NCBI GenBank assembly: GCA_022496205.1
Contig: WTXD01000035.1
Span: 124,001 to 188,000, forward strand
DNA: 64,000 nt
Direction: 5' to 3'
Source: Gloeopeniophorella convolvens
Taxonomy: Eukaryota; Basidiomycota; Agaricomycetes; Russulales
The translations under genes and the position numbers were made by a program. Below are positions 20,605-31,510 of this stretch, one piece after another; the first letter of the stretch is position 1; each line of letters begins with the position of its first letter. The notes under the pieces are model-generated. The model had not been told where the DNA came from and did no database searches. It saw only the letters and a list, made by a program, of their open reading frames with translations.

Positions 20605-21708
20605 ATGGGGTCCTCCGCCGTGAACAGAACCATGGTAGCAGGTCGTACTAGCTATCAACCCGCTCCGACGCGTCCCACTTCAGTCGCATCGACAGTCATC
20701 TCGTTTGACTCTATCGACACCGTCTCGGCGAATTTCTCATACGTGGCACTCGAAGACGCCGCGACCGAACAGCCACCCGAGCCAGCACTCCAAGATAAGC
20801 CAGTGGTCCAATCCCAGTTCACCCGCCCCGAGTTCGTCCAGCACTCTCGCTTCTTCTTTGATGATGGCAATATCACGTTTCTTGTAAGTCTCGGACTCAT
20901 GACTGCGTCGGGTGCCACAGTAACCCAAAATAATGTTTATTTAGGTCGAAGGGATGCTTTATCGCGTCCATTGATATTTCTTTTGTCGCGACTCGAGCGA
21001 ATTTGCCGCAAAGCTTTTGCAACTTTCGCCTCGCGAACACCCTGAAGAGGGTTCGCTAGATCCAATAGTCTCCCTACAAGACGTGAAGGCGGAGGAATTT
21101 GATGTCTTTCTATCCGTCTTATACCCACAGTGCGACCGTTTCAAATTCTCATGAAGTGTCGTTCTCATTCACGTCCTTTTAGGAGCTTCAACATCTCAGA
21201 ACAATATTCATTCAAGGAATGGATCTCCATTCTCCGTTTATCTACTCGATGGGGATTTTCCAGTATTCGCGAGTTGGTTATACGTTGCATCGGATTCCCC
21301 ACCTCTTACGACAAGCTACTCATCGCAAGAAGGTACTCGGTCGACCAGTGGTTAATCCCGGCTCTCGTGGAGATGTGTGGGAGAGATGAATCACTTACAC
21401 TTGACGAAGCCCGTCTCATGGAGCTCGAGGATGTCGTGCTGGTAGGGTCTGTGCGCGAGAGCATACGATCGCGCGAGCTCGCCGCCGCACCAGAGGAGGT
21501 TTCTGAATGCATTATCGCTTGGCGGCGAGGAGAACCTTGGAGCCTCCCGAGGCCTCCCCCCATGGCTTGTGGGGACTGCACACCGATGGAATGCCCTTTT
21601 GCGATCTCTCGGGCCCAGAGCCCGGTATCCGAGGAAGTAGTGGGCTGGAGCCTGCCGGTCCCCATCGAAGAAACTCCAAAGAAGCGCTGCCGCCATTGCA
21701 AGAGGTGA
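20605..21708 (+). pseudogene. BTB/POZ-domain protein with premature TGA
   Basis: Three exons. Exon 1 (from the ATG at 20605, or 20632, to about 20884) ends HSRFFFDDGNITFL. Exon 2 (from about 20945) reads VEGMLYRVH, then TGA at 20972-20974, then YFFCRDSSEFAAKLLQLSP and EFDVFLSVLYPQ. Exon 3 reads SFNISEQYSFKEWISILRLS, then TRWGFSSIRELVIRC, and ends CRHCKR at 21708. This is the basidiomycete BTB layout: a BTB fold followed by a helical region with DEARLMELEDVVLVGSVRE. The usual sequence at the stop is RVHRYFF, so a CGA-to-TGA change would explain it. Translation would halt inside the BTB fold. BTB proteins of this type are a large family of unknown role in mushrooms. Confidence 0.65.
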
Positions 21709-21959
21709 CATTAAACGTCCTCGACCACTCAAAAATCCACTATACCGTTATCCACGAAATGCGAGGCGTTCCCCCACTGTACACTTCAGTAGAATCTTGT
21801 ATTGGAGACCGCTTTTGAATACGATTTAGCTTCAAGGCGTTAGTTAGAGGATGATTCGATGACGTCACCGACTCTGGCTTTATTTCCGGTTCCGACACGC
21901 CGTTGACCTCTGACCAAAACTACCACCCACACCCAAGTCCACGAGCCCCGATCCTAATT

Positions 21960-22303
21960 ATGGTGAGAGTCTGTATCTAAAATCGTGTCTCCTAGGCTCC
22001 ATCTCGTTCTAATCCGACCAGGAATAGAATTCCGACCCAGCGTGTCAAGCTGAAGGTAAAACAGGGCTGGCTACCGCAAGGATCCCATCCGTGGAACGCC
22101 GCGCTGATCCTATTGAATCACCAGCATGCACCCTCCAAACATGCCTCTCCAAGAACACATACTCCCCAGAGAAATGCACAGACCATATGCGCAATCTGTA
22201 CAAGTGCTGCCAGGCGTTCTACGACGCGGACAAGGGCGAGTCGACCGCGTGTCCGATGCCGAGTGTCGTGCGGCGATGGTTGAAAGACCACCCCAAAGGC
22301 TGA
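21960..22303 (+). CDS. CMC4: CX9C mitochondrial intermembrane protein Cmc4-like
   Basis: Proposed three-exon gene of 69 residues, too short and split to show as one open frame. Exon 1 is the ATG alone (21960-21962), exon 2 is 22028-22055 and exon 3 is 22125-22303. The introns are GTGAGA...AATAG and GTAAAA...CCAG. Exon 2 plus exon 3 read NSDPACQAEACTLQTCLSKN, giving the first twin CX9C (CQAEACTLQTC). The second is CTDHMRNLYKCC, followed by FYDADKGESTACPMPSVV. This is the Cmc4 pattern: a helix-turn-helix held by two disulfides, imported by Mia40 into the mitochondrial intermembrane space. It ends about 140 bases from the convergent helicase gene. The start exon is inferred: it is the only way I found to supply a Met in frame. 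Confidence 0.75.
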
Positions 22304-22444
22304 CGGAATGACGATGGGGAAGAGGAGGAGCCAAGTCCTATTACGCGCGGCTTGCATGGTAGATTGCACTGCATCCTTTACACTATCGAAGATACCTACT
22401 TCAACTACGTGCGGTCTGCCGAACAAGCTGATACGGAGACCCCA

Positions 22445-25400
22445 CTATGCCCACATCGCCTTGAATTTGGCGCCAAACTCGTTCGTGACGCTGTTGACTA
22501 CCTCATACACCCGCCAATCCCTGTCCGACGCCCCGCGCGGCCGCTTGAACGCGCCGGCATCCGCGCCGCCCGCGCTGTCTTCCTCGTCCATCTCGGACGG
22601 GTCGAACGACTGGTACCCGCTGTCCACGCCGTCCGCCTCCTCCTGCGCCTCCTGCGCCTCGCGCGCCATCCCGGTCAACAGATGCTCGATGTCGCCCCGG
22701 ATGCTGGTCAGCACGAGCCAGAAGCCCTCGAGCGCGTACCACACGTCGCCACGGCGGATGCCGTTCATGTGTACGAGCGCGTCGACCTGCCCGTGCATGA
22801 AGAAGTCATACAGGTACGCGTTGAGCGGGCGCGCGGGCTGCAGGATGCCCTCCGCGCTCGGGATCGCGTGCGCGTTGAGGTGCACGCCGCGCCGCGCCGT
22901 GCGCGCGAGCTCGTCAACACCACCGAAGGCATCAGCGTGCCCCGAGGTCGCGACGAAGCGCGAGCGCGCGTGCGGGGACGTTCGTGCTGTCTGCGCGAGG
23001 TGGGTGATGAGAGGCGTCGCCTCGCGTGCGGAGGTGTCGGCAGCGCCGACAATGAGTTTGCTTAGCGGGAGCTGGTTGTCGGTCCCGAGCTCGTCCGTGT
23101 GCTGCGAAGAGAAGGCCAGCGCGTATGCGCTGAAGACGTCCAGTATCGCAACCTGATGCTCCTGGAGCACATCTTGCGCTCTGGGATCGAGCGGCGGCAG
23201 GACCACTCGAGAAGGCCCTTTCTTGATAAGTTCGCGGATATTTTCAGTTGTGGCGTAGACCTCAGGCAGGTAGCGGCGCCCAAAGAGATGGCAGAAAAGT
23301 TGTACGAGGTCCCGTTCGGCCTGCTTGAGGCTCGACTGACCGCAAACGTCGTGGATAACGCCATTCTGCAGGAGCGCAGTGAGTGCAAGGTTGCTTGGCT
23401 CAGTATAATAGAGATGCGAGGCAAGGCCAAACAGGTTGACTGGTTTGCCATCTTCGCTCAGGAGGTGGGAGCGGCGTAGGTAATCGATGCTGAATCGCAG
23501 GTGATGCAGAAGCTGGTCCTTGCCAAAGTCTGAACCGAAGCTGATATGCGGAAGCCGAAGGATGCTGTGGATTGCGTCCACAGCGTATGGCGCGTAGTCT
23601 GAGCCTTCTAGCAGGCTGAACAGGCGCAGAACCATCGTTGACGAGAGTGGGAATGTTCCAGTCAGACGTGGGAGCCTCGATAGTAGGATTCGGTTGATGC
23701 GGTCCAAGGGTATTCCGTAGAAGACAACTCGGCCCAGTAGGTCGAAGCCACGGCGACCAGCTCGTCCTGCGCATTGCCGGAACTGGATGCAACTACAAGT
23801 CAGACAAGGAAGTCCTGTTAGGGTCCAAAAGGTGCTTACCGTAAGCGCCGTCAGGAAGGGAGAGTCTCCGCAGAATACGGATGTTTTAGTAGGTGCATTG
23901 ATTCCCAGTGCCAGTGTACCTGAAGAAACGTTAGCATACAATCTATCTCAGGATATTGGCAGATGTGAGTACTAGTAGCAATGACAACCCGGAGGAAGCC
24001 AACACGGAACAGCCTGTAACGCACACGGGAGTCAGCACCAGCCTCCAATACGACAGAGGAGGGAAACTTACCGTTCCACAAGAGAGCGATAAGCCTTGTT
24101 CAGACCACTATGATGGACAGCAACCCCTCTCCAAAGTGCCTGGAAGAGGAAATCCTCCGTGGACGTCCAGCGCAGCGCCGCGATGTCCGCCATAAGTTCC
24201 TCCTTCGAGTACGCGGCCATGTTCGCGAACGAGAACTGCGGCGACGGGTCCTGCGGATCGAAGGAGCTCTCCCACGAGCGGTCCTCGCCCTGCTGCGGGC
24301 CGTCGTCATCCTGGTCCTTCTTCCGCGCAGCCGCCTTCTGCGCAAGGCGCTCCCTGTCCTTCTGCCGCTCCCGCCACTCCTCCCACTGACTTATCTTGCG
24401 CTTCCACTCGGGGCTCTTGGCTCGCCAGGTCTCTTCGGCTCCCTCGAGTGTAGCCAGGATGCGCCTTGCCATGTCCGTGCACTCCGAGCGGTCGAAGTTG
24501 AACAGCAGCGCAGGCTACAGTGGATGTTATCTCAACCCGGAGGGGCTCGGCAACAGAATGTCAGCACTCACCAGGCTCCCAGTTGAGTTCAGATCCGATA
24601 ATAGATGGATAAGTCCAGACGCGAACTTGAAGTCGCTTGGCGGCGCGTTGAGCCGCGCCACCGGGGTCTGCGCGAGCACAGGGTCATGCACGTATCGGAT
24701 GACCTGCTGCAACGCAGATGTCGAGACGAGAGCATCTGGCGCTGCAAGCAGAGACGACAGAGCGTTTTTGATCTTAGACTCGTATTGCAACACGTCTTTC
24801 TGTCGGATGAACTCGTCGCGCGGGAAGAATGTGGTCGGGTCGAGCTTCTCCACGTCGGGGTAGCCTTGGCTTTTCAGGGCCTCGTATAGGCGAAGCAGGT
24901 CGGGCGCCTCGAGGGACAGATCCGGGGGAAGCGTTCCTCCAAAGGACAGAGTCGCCGCCGGGTGGATAAAGCGCATCACCTCGGTCGGCGCGCGGCTGCT
25001 GTCCAGCCCAGCGAAGGGCTGGTCTTTCGGGAGGAGCTGAGGGAAATAGGCAAACTTGCGCAGGTGGGAGTACCTGTGCGGGTGATGTATGAACTTGTGC
25101 TCGAAACCCTTGGCGTTCTGGACGCTTCCGAGCCATGCGTTGAACTTCTCGGGCTCGCCGATGGTCGCGGAAAGACCACTGTCGCCCGGGCAGGTTAGCA
25201 TTTGGACTCCAAGAGATCCAGCAAGTAACCCACATGATAGGACAAGGCGTGAGAAGGATGATCTGCTCCCAGACCGTTCCGCCTTCGTGCTGGCCGATAG
25301 TGTGGATTTCATCCAGGATGATCCTGCCGCACCACAGTCAGCCAGAGCGACACCGAGCGAGGAAGCCACGCGCCTCCTGATACGGGGCGTCCACGTCTTT

Positions 25401-28400
25401 GCCAAGGGCGGTGAGAGAAGCATGATGGCCAGCATCTCAGGTACCGTGACGAGGATCTGGCATTTTTGCGGATCGTGGACATGGTAGTCCCTCGTATGGA
25501 TGGCCCAGCATGTACCTGCACCGCAACCCATGAGCACCTCCCTGAAGTAGTGTAAGAACGAGACAGCCTCACGTCCGTCGACGTCCTTGCGGAACCGCGC
25601 GTACACCTCCGCCGCGACCTGGTTGACAAGCGCCTTGGTCGGCGCGACATACACCAGGATCCCGTCGTCAGACTCGCGCAGCACCTTCTCCATCGCATAG
25701 AACGAGATGAACGTCTTGCCCGCGCTCGTCGGAGCTGTGCGCAACACCCCGCCGTCTCAGCCCGCGCGCGCACGACGCCGACAGCAGCACGCCGCCCACT
25801 CACCGACAACGAGCACCGAGCTCTTCGGCCGGTCCAAGATATCCAGCACATCGCGCTGCCACGCGTCCGGCACGAACGCGACGCGCGCATCCGGCGCGCC
25901 GTCCATGCTCCGGTCCATGTACTCGCCAAACACACGCATCTGCCACACCACCGGGTCCTCGCGCACCGCCATGAACTTGTGCGCCGGCCGGCGGCTCTTC
26001 GACCGGACCAGCTTCACGAAGCTGAACGCGAGCTCGCGGTCCGGCTGCAGGTGCGCCGCGGCAGCCGCCTCGAGCGGCGCGACGTACTCGGCAAAGCCGA
26101 GCGCGAGCATGACGCCCGCGAGGACGCCGAGCGCGGTCGGCGTGAGCCCGTCCTCGCGCGCGTAGAGCGCCCGCGCGTCGCGCAGGAGCGCGACGGCGTA
26201 CCGGTCGCGCAGCGCGGGCGCGTCGGGGTCGGGCTCGGCGAGCCACTGCTGCAGCGTCAGGTGCAGCGCGAAGAGCCGCGCCTCGACCGCGAGCCAGCCG
26301 GCGTCCGTGCGCGGGTTGCGCAGCAGCGCCTGCAGCGCGGTGGCCTTGTTCCCGAGCGTCGGGAGCTTGTCTATCTGGCGGAGCTGCTCGAGCCACCACC
26401 CTTGCGACGTCGTGTCCTCCTTGGCCCTCTTATCGCGTGCGTGTTCCTGCCGGATGCGCTCTTTGCCGGACAATGGCGCTGCCTTGCCCTTCTTTTGCTG
26501 TGTCGGAGCGGCCTTCTTGGCCTCTTTCTCCTGGTGATCTTTCAGTCCACCTGTGCGACCGCATTGTCTCGTTGTTCTGCGCACCTTTTTGTCTCGCCCA
26601 GGTTGGCCGGTGGACGCTTCCTTGTCAGCGACCTCCGCGACCTTGCGCCCCGTGGCCGGAATGACGATCTGCTGCAGCATCCGCCCCGACGCGCCGGTGA
26701 GCGTCGCCGCGAGGCGCTGCATCTGCGCCATGAAGCGCTGCTCCTGCTTCAGCCGCTTTCTGCGCACGCGCTCGTCGAGCTGCTTGGGCGTCCCGCCGCC
26801 GAGATGCTTCGGGAGGATGGGCCGACGGTGCGCGTGCCAGTGTGTGGTGTCCGCGAACGGCGTGCCCTGGCTGAACTCGAGGTGGGCTGGAGGCAGCGCC
26901 GGGTTGATGTCTGCGACGGCGACGTGCACCGCTTCGAGCTCGGCGTCGAAAACTTCGTTGTGGAAGGGCAGGAGCGTGAAGGGAGTGTTGTTCGAGGCCT
27001 CGGGTGCCGCTCGCCCTGGATCGCCTGCACCTGGGACAGACTTTTGTGTCGACCGCAAGTTCGTAAGATCTGGTAGAGGCACGTTTGCAGAGCTCCACAG
27101 CGCCTCGAGCCGGGAAGAGACCTCATCGCCTACGAGGGGCCTCACAGAGTCCCTTCGCTCCAAGGAAGGAGCAACCGTCGTGAAGTACCGCAGCACGCCC
27201 ACGAAGACCCGACCATCAACATCCAACGAAACACCGAACCTCGAAACAAACGCCGCCATGACGATATTCATGTAAGGCAAGAAAGAGTCGTTGAGCACGG
27301 CCGCGAGCTGCCCGTCCAGCCCTCCTAAATCGCGAGCTCTCTCGTCAATGGTGAGCGATGGAAGCACCATCAGGTGCAAGAAGAATGGGTATGCTAGTTC
27401 CCAGAATAAATGCGGGAGCCCCTCCTGGTGAGAGACGAAATATTTCATGACTTCCTTGAGGAACTCATCGAGGCTGATCGGGTCCGGTAGCGCGGTGCGC
27501 AGAGGCTCCAGCGCAACATGCGGGAACCGGCCCTTGAGACGCCCGTCGAGAGCGGCGCGGCAGAACCGCACCCCTTCCCAAAGCGAATCAGGTAGCGACG
27601 TGCGCGTGTCCATCCCGAAGCGCTGCTCGAGCACAAAGGAGAAAATCTGAGCGCAGCAGACCACCACCGTCGTCAGTTCGGGTTGGGTGCGCCTCAGGGC
27701 CTGCTTACTTTTGAGTCGCGGAACTCGGCGCCGTGCAGCAGCGTCACGGCCACGCCGGACGTCAGCAGCCCAAACACAAAGTCGCGCTGGAGGAGGATGC
27801 GCGCCGCCATATCCCGGTCGTCGCCTTCGAGCGCGCCGCCGTCGTTCAGCATCACAAACATAGGCTGGCGCACAGAGTCAGCACACGCGGAGCAGACGAT
27901 GCGCACGTGACGGAGGCAGCGCACCTTGGTCCGGCGCTGGTACGCCTGCCACGCGGGGTCCGCGAGGCCCGCAAAGGCGTGCACCACCAAACCCATGCCC
28001 GCCGCGTGCGCGCACAAGTGGCGGAAGAGCAGCGCACGCGCGAGTAGCCGCGCCGCGACGACGGAGTCGGAACGCCCCTTGAGCGTCAGATGCCGGGCAT
28101 CTGCTCGCGCGGCCCAGGAAGACGACGGTCAGCCACTGGGGGCGGCGAGGAGCACGCGCACGCGCACCTTCCCAGAAGACGACGTCGAACGCTGCGGAGC
28201 GCTTGCACATCTCGTGCAGGAGGAGCTCCATCGAGTGGACGGCGTGCGCGAGCTGGAAACTGGGCTCTGGGTGTTCATCGGCATCGTCAGCGATGCGAGA
28301 GCAACCGTGCCGGCGGGACTCACCGCCCTCGCGCCCCAGCGCCAATAGCTCGTCGTCCAGCACGTGCTGTAGTAGCGATTCGCCTACGTCATGTCCACAT

Positions 28401-28603
28401 AAGCAAGAGGGGGACGGGGAGGAAAGAGAGCGCGCCGCACCGTCGAGGACGAAACACTCGCTGCCGGCGTAGTCGCCGATGAGGTCCATCCAGCGTGCCT
28501 TTTTCCCCGCGAGCTCCTTGTACCACTTCGCGTCGATGCACCGGAGCGCCGCGAGGGCGTCCATCGAGCCGTCCTCGTCTAGGGTGCGATCGTCCAGATC
28601 CAT
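22445..28603 (-). CDS. DDX60-type Ski2-like RNA helicase
   Basis: Very large protein, near 1,800 residues in a dozen or so exons, starting [20 protein letters not shown]. The N-terminal region ([38 protein letters not shown]) matches the DDX60 amino-terminal domain. Helicase motifs in order are motif I APTSAGKT (created across the intron near 25740-25800), Ia APTKALV, II DEIH in [16 protein letters not shown] (near 25310), III LSATIG, then [34 protein letters not shown] and [14 protein letters not shown] long C-terminal region ends [10 protein letters not shown] at 22445. DDX60 relatives act on RNA; the human protein is linked to antiviral signalling, while the fungal role is largely unknown. 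The junction just before motif II (about 25323-25372) lacks an in-frame GT donor and may use a GC donor. Confidence 0.88.
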
Positions 28604-29238
28604 CGCGGATGTACGCCGATGTCTGCTTCAATATGTCAGGGTGTAAGTGTTGGCAGACGTGAGGATGTGACGAGCGGAGCGAGGGTGTGAGGCATCGCGG
28701 CGACTTGCAGATTTGCTTTATGTACTCGTGCGCGTAGCCTAGGTCCCGTGCGATCTTAGATAGGCGCACTAGCCTGCGCCTCGTTGCGTGCGATTCGCGT
28801 CTCCTAGTATTAAACTCAATCGGCGCGGGGACCCCAGTGCGGCAGCTGGGAGGACAGGAAGCCAGTGCAGCATGCGCAGCGAGGCGCTGTGGCCCGCAGC
28901 CTGGAGCGTCAGAAGCAGAGGCATGGTGTCCTGGGTTGGGGTACTCGGAGACATACAGCTTCGCAGAACAGCTGCTGGCACGGGAGTCCTCGAGTCATCG
29001 CAGTCGTGACGAGATGTGAATGTGTTTCAAGGTGTTGTCCAACCCGCGCGAGCGCCGACAATTTGCCGTAAGCAGCGCTGTATGGCTCACAGCTTGCTCA
29101 CAGCACTCCGTCATCGAGCTCTCCCAGTCATCATCATATATGCTTTCGAAGCGTCTGACTGGTACTCAGATCATCTTCAGCCTCTTCGTACGCTCCGTAT
29201 AGCCTCACCGCGCCAGCCGGCAACCCCTGCGTCAACCA
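28604..29238. other. spacer upstream of the helicase gene
   Basis: About 635 bases between two minus-strand genes. A minus-strand frame at 28769-28981 (LLLTLQAAGHSASLRMLHWL) looks protein-like, but I could not connect it to either neighbour. Confidence 0.35.
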
Positions 29239-30768
29239 TCACCCGCTCTCCTCGAACCGCGCAAACGCCTCCAGCGTATCGCGCATCATCTCCGCAAGCC
29301 CGCGCGGCTCAAGTCCCAGCACCCGCGCCATCTTCGCGCTCGCATACCGCGTCACGTACGGCCTGCCCTGGATCAGCTCCGGCTTGCCGCGCGCGAGGCC
29401 CGCCAGCGGCGCAGGCGCGACCGCGTTCGCGACGTCCACTGCGCGCGAACCCGCCATCAGCACCCGCGCCCGCGTCAGCCCCATGGACTGCACTCACCCA
29501 GCTCCTGCCAGAAGAACGGGCCTGCGTCGAAGAGCGCAGAGTCATGAGAATGCAATGCAATGTGTGCGTGTGTGTGTGCGGGACGCACCCGCGGTGACGA
29601 TGATGCGCTCCCCGCCGGCGGCCGGCCGCTCGCCCGCAAGCCGGTGCGCAAGCGCGAGGTCGCGCACGTCGACCCACTCCGCGCTCTCCGCAAGCGCGGC
29701 GTCGCCGCGCGCGCCGCGCACGACCGTGTCGTACAGGCTCTGCATCGACGTGTTGAGCTCGCGCAGCGAGCGCACGGCGTGGATCGGCGGCTGCGGAATC
29801 CATGCAGCCGTGTTAGATCCATTCACGGCGTGGAGAAGGGGATGCGTACGCCGAAGACCTGCGAGTGGGTCAGTACGGTGCGCGGGGATACCGGGGTGGG
29901 ACGCAGGACGTACGAAGGGCGGGTTGAGCACGACGAGGTCCCACGGGACACTGCCCTTGTTCCTCTCATAAAACTCCCATGCCGCTGCCCCGCGCCATCT
30001 TCATCAGCGCCCGCGCTCGCCAGAGGCATGCGCCGCGCACCTTTCTCAGCGAGCGTCTTGGACGCGCGGTACGCGATCACCGCGGACACCGCCGCGCCCT
30101 TCTCCGCGAGCTCCTGCACGGCCGGCTCGTTCCACGACGACTCGTCGAACGTCACAGGCGCCGGCCCCGTGGCCGGCCGGAGCACCGCGGCGGTCGACGA
30201 TGTCACGACGACGCGCTTGACCTCGGTCCTGCGCCGCCCCATTTGCACGCATCAGCCCTCGGGAAACCTGAAGAGCACTCCTGCGCGCGCTGGACCACGC
30301 ACCCGAACTTCCGCACCGACTCGAGGATGCTGACGGTGCCCTTCACCGCAGGCACCACGAGCTCTGCCGCCACGCCCAGACGCGCTCAGCCACCGCGCTC
30401 GCGAGACGGAGCGCAACACGCACCATCGGGATGGGCGACATCAAAGCGGAACGGCGACGCGGTGTGCGCGACGAGCTCGATGCCGCGGACCGCCTCGTCG
30501 AACGCACCGTCCTATTGATGATATCAACCTCCCGCATAAGCAAGTAAGCCTCAGAGCGCGGACGCACCTGCGTAATGTCCTCGACGACGGCGACCTCGAA
30601 CGCGCCCGTGCTCGCAAACAGCTCGATCAGGTGCGCGCCCTTGGCCGCGCTGCGCACGGTCCCGCGCACCGCGTACCCGGCGTCGAGCAGCGCGCGCACG
30701 ACCCACACGGCGATGTAGCCGTTCGCACCAGTGACGAGGGCTTTTGCAGGGGCAGATACGGCTGGCAT
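29239..30768 (-). CDS. NAD(P)-dependent GRE2/dihydroflavonol-4-reductase-like reductase
   Basis: Extended short-chain dehydrogenase in several exons, starting MPAVSAPAKALVTGANGYIA at 30768. The Rossmann motif TGANGYIA is followed by WVVRALLDAGYAVRGTVRS. The strand VKRVVVTSSTAAVL and the active-site tyrosine-lysine pair YRASK (in AYRASKTLAEKGAR, near 30060-30080) are present. Downstream come DLVVLNPPF, EWVDVRDLALAHRLAGE and ERIIVTAG, then the last exon ending AFARFEESG. This fits ketone/aldehyde reductases related to yeast Gre2 and plant dihydroflavonol reductase. The substrate cannot be told. Some exon joins (about 30260-30540) were followed only roughly. No stop was found in the expected exons. 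Confidence 0.82.
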
Positions 30769-31310
30769 GGTGGCGTGTGGTAGTAAAAATTAGGTTCTGA
30801 GGAGGGCCAAGGTAGAAGAGCAGATTCTGCTCTGGGATCCTGGCCACGACATTGGAGACTAAATATACCGCGCGAGGTTATTCTTAGTTGGTACGTGGAG
30901 TTGATCCACCACGAGCTTCAAGGTATGTGGGTCAAGAATATGTGGGTTGAGGTCGTGATGAGCTCGGCGGCACTAAGATGAAGCAGCTGGATAAGTAAGC
31001 GACCCACTGTGTAGCATCTGAGTCAGTCGAGGCAGACGTGCGCAATCTCACAATAACAGGGTTTGTGTAATGGATCTTGTTCCGCGCAGAGTAAGTACAA
31101 ATGCAGCAATGAGACGGCAAGGGAAAGGGGAAAAAGCGAACGAGTCTCGTATCGAATCCGCATCGTTCAAGTAAGCAGCCACGTTACGCATTCCAACAGC
31201 CCGATATCTAGCTATGCCTCTCCGTGGTGTCGGTGTTTGAATCTGGTTCTGGATGACCTGTAGGGTTACTAACATTCTATGCCGGGATGCCACAGATCCA
31301 GACAGTGGTC
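30769..31310. other. intergenic, single-copy flank of duplicated block
   Basis: About 540 bases with no gene seen. Similarity to the other copy of the protease/WD40 block begins only near 31310, so this stretch marks the left edge of the duplicated unit. Confidence 0.4.
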
Positions 31311-31510
31311 ACATTCGAGTGATTGCAACGTCGATGCGACGCGTACATGGTGCGACCTCAACGTCACGGTGCGTTGGATGGCGGACAAGACAAACACCAA
31401 CGAATGCAAAAACTTATAAACTAGTTATAGTACATGCGAGAACGGGCAGACTCGTCACAGAACGACGGATGATTACGACCAAAGCTGACCAAAGCTCTAA
31501 CCCAAACCCC

